From Actinomycetota bacterium (GTDB lineage: Bacteria; Actinomycetota; Acidimicrobiia; IMCC26256; PALSA-610), in NCBI GenBank assembly GCA_005779345.1, contig SXJQ01000314.1, positions 1 through 6,426 on the forward strand: 6,426 nt of DNA, written 5' to 3'. Made by a program: the position numbers and the translations under genes. The notes below the pieces were generated by a model. The model was not told the origin of the DNA. It saw only the letters and a list, made by a program, of their open reading frames with translations, and searched no databases. Of the stretch, positions 5,541 to 6,426 are shown piece by piece (the stretch's first letter is position 1; every line of letters starts with the position of its first letter).

Positions 5541-6326
5541 TCAGCGACCGGTGAAGTCGGCCTTGCCGGGGCCGTGTTCGTTGAAGCTCGCTATGCCGAT
5601 CGCGGCGTCGGCGGTATCGAAGCTCTCGGCGAACGCTGCGGCCTCGAGGTCGAGTCCCTGCGCGAGCGCCCGGTCGATGCCGTCGTCGATCGCACGCTTG
5701 GCGAGCCCCATGGCCACGACCGCACCCGCCGCGAGCCGAGACGCGAACGCGAGTGCGTGCTCGACGACATCGTCGGCCGCGACGACCTCGTCGACGAGGC
5801 CCATCGCGAGCGCCTCCTCGGCGCGCACCTGACGCCCCGACCAGATCATCTCCTTCGCGCGCGAGGGACCGACGAGTCGGGCGAGACGCTGGGTGCCGCC
5901 ACCGCCGGGGATGATGCCGAGCAGGATCTCGGGCTGGCCGACGCGCGCCGACTCCGACGCGATCCGGTAGTCGCACGCCATCGCGAGTTCGAGGCCACCC
6001 CCGAGTGCGTAGCCGCGGATCGCGGCGATCACCGGCCGCGGGATCGCCGACACCGCGTCGCCCGCATCGCGGAACCCATTGGCCACACGGCGCGCCGCGC
6101 GCGCGTTGGGTTCGAACTCCTTGACGTCGGCACCCGCGGCGAATGCCTTGTCGCTCCCGGGGATCACCACGGCCTTGATGTCGGCATCCTCGGCCAGGCG
6201 ACGGGCGGTCTCCGTGATCGCCGCGAGCAGCGCCTGCGACAGCGGGTTCATCGGCGGGCGGTTGAGCGTGAGGAGCACGACCCCGTCGGGGCGTCGGTCC
6301 TCGAGTACGAGCACGTCGTCGGTCAT
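5541..6326 (-). CDS. Enoyl-CoA hydratase/isomerase family protein
   Basis: A 261-residue crotonase-fold protein. KAFAAGADVKE (60-70) and GYALGGGLELAMACD (105-119) form the CoA-binding and oxyanion-hole region. The two catalytic glutamates of true enoyl-CoA hydratases (Glu144 and Glu164 in the rat mitochondrial enzyme) are both kept as Glu113 (GGGLELAM) and Glu133 (GQPEILLG), with the same 20-residue spacing. PGGGGTQRL (140-148) matches the family PGAGGTQRL. With both acids present, hydration of trans-2-enoyl-CoA in beta-oxidation or amino-acid/steroid side-chain breakdown is the likely reaction; chain-length preference is not visible. The C-terminal helix region ends in the FNEHGPGKADFTGR segment, similar to other hydratases. 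The ATG at 6326 is preceded by six Gs and then TAGCCT, with no real Shine-Dalgarno, which fits a leaderless mRNA. The gene stands alone on its strand within the window and ends convergent to the luciferase-like gene. Confidence 0.94.
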   Translation of the reverse strand: MTDDVLVLEDRRPDGVVLLTLNRPPMNPLSQALLAAITETARRLAEDADIKAVVIPGSDKAFAAGADVKEFEPNARAARRVANGFRDAGDAVSAIPRPVIAAIRGYALGGGLELAMACDYRIASESARVGQPEILLGIIPGGGGTQRLARLVGPSRAKEMIWSGRQVRAEEALAMGLVDEVVAADDVVEHALAFASRLAAGAVVAMGLAKRAIDDGIDRALAQGLDLEAAAFAESFDTADAAIGIASFNEHGPGKADFTGR

Positions 6327-6332
6327 CCCCCC

Positions 6333-6338
6333 AGGCTA
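6333..6338 (-). promoter_or_regulatory. Putative -10 element (TAGCCT) for leaderless transcription of the enoyl-CoA hydratase gene
   Basis: On the minus strand TAGCCT ends exactly 6 nt before the ATG at 6326; the spacer is six Gs. It is the same hexamer at the same spacing as upstream of the flavoprotein gene, and fits the TANNNT actinobacterial -10. A weak CCGACC, 18 nt further upstream (6357-6362), might act as a -35 but matches TTGACN only partly. Confidence 0.55.
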
Positions 6339-6363
6339 CGGGCGCGGCCGATCGCGGGTCGGG

Positions 6364-6375
6364 CTCGGCGCCGAG
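6364..6375. repeat. Perfect 12-bp palindrome upstream of the hydratase promoter (operator candidate)
   Basis: CTCGGCGCCGAG is its own reverse complement. It lies directly upstream of where a -35 box for the TAGCCT promoter would fall, a position suited to a dimeric regulator. It could also be part of a weak terminator for a gene entering from the right edge, or chance, since short GC palindromes are common in such DNA. Confidence 0.3.
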
Positions 6376-6398
6376 TTCGCCTGGTCACCACGGAGCGC

Positions 6399-6426
6399 TC
6401 ATTCGGCAGGCAGGTCCGCGAAATAC
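6399..6426 (-). CDS. Possible C-terminal end of another minus-strand gene (partial)
   Basis: Reading in from the right edge on the minus strand, one frame gives YFADLPAE followed by TGA (stop at 6399-6401). The peptide looks like a plausible protein C-terminus, and a same-strand gene here would lie 72 nt upstream of the hydratase start. Eight codons are too few to identify a family or to exclude chance. The hydratase has its own candidate promoter in between, so this would be a separate transcription unit or an upstream neighbour with read-through. Confidence 0.25.

Noticed and set aside
1..6426. Mobile element, CRISPR array, tRNA/rRNA, toxin-antitoxin or defence system
   Set aside because: No transposase or integrase motifs, no spaced direct repeats, no tRNA-like sequence, and all long genes belong to metabolic families. 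Codon usage and base composition look even across the window.

Overview
The window is GC-rich throughout by eye, and its genes prefer G or C at third codon positions. It looks like chromosomal DNA of a high-GC actinobacterium. The main pointers are a luciferase-like oxidoreductase of the F420-dependent type, a quinone-reductase-type flavoprotein related to mycobacterial LpdA (Rv3303c), a fused biotin carboxylase/biotin carrier protein of the AccA type, and several start codons that look leaderless. An Acidimicrobiia-like lineage is possible, but I cannot prove it from the sequence.

Layout, left to right. Positions 1-770 (+) hold the last 255 codons of an acyl-CoA carboxylase alpha chain with its biotin attachment site. 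After a 25-nt gap with a clear ribosome binding site, a PhzF-family isomerase/epimerase follows at 796-1617 (+). A 23-nt convergent gap leads to a minus-strand pair. The promoter-proximal gene, 2611-3969, encodes an NAD(P)H-quinone-dehydrogenase-like flavoprotein. Four bases after its stop begins a short-chain-dehydrogenase-type nucleotide-sugar epimerase, 1641-2606. A 59-nt divergent region (3970-4028) separates this pair from two plus-strand genes, an SRPBCC-fold protein (4029-4469) and an F420-dependent-type luciferase-like oxidoreductase (4512-5498). A 42-nt convergent gap carrying a short hairpin precedes a minus-strand enoyl-CoA hydratase (5541-6326). The last 100 bases hold the promoter of that gene, a perfect 12-bp palindrome, and possibly the last eight codons of another minus-strand gene cut by the window edge. 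No stretch over 300 bases lacks a gene.

The carboxylase and the enoyl-CoA hydratase fit acyl-CoA metabolism. The flavoprotein and the luciferase-like enzyme fit redox metabolism, with NAD(P)H/quinone and deazaflavin cofactors respectively. The genes do not form one recognisable pathway, and I see no mobile element, CRISPR array, RNA gene, toxin-antitoxin or defence module. The most notable points are the flavoprotein's missing first redox cysteine alongside a retained His-Glu pair, and an identical TAGCCT hexamer exactly 6 nt upstream of two separate start codons, which suggests leaderless transcription. I do not see evidence for a new biological system; this is mostly an ordinary core-metabolism region.
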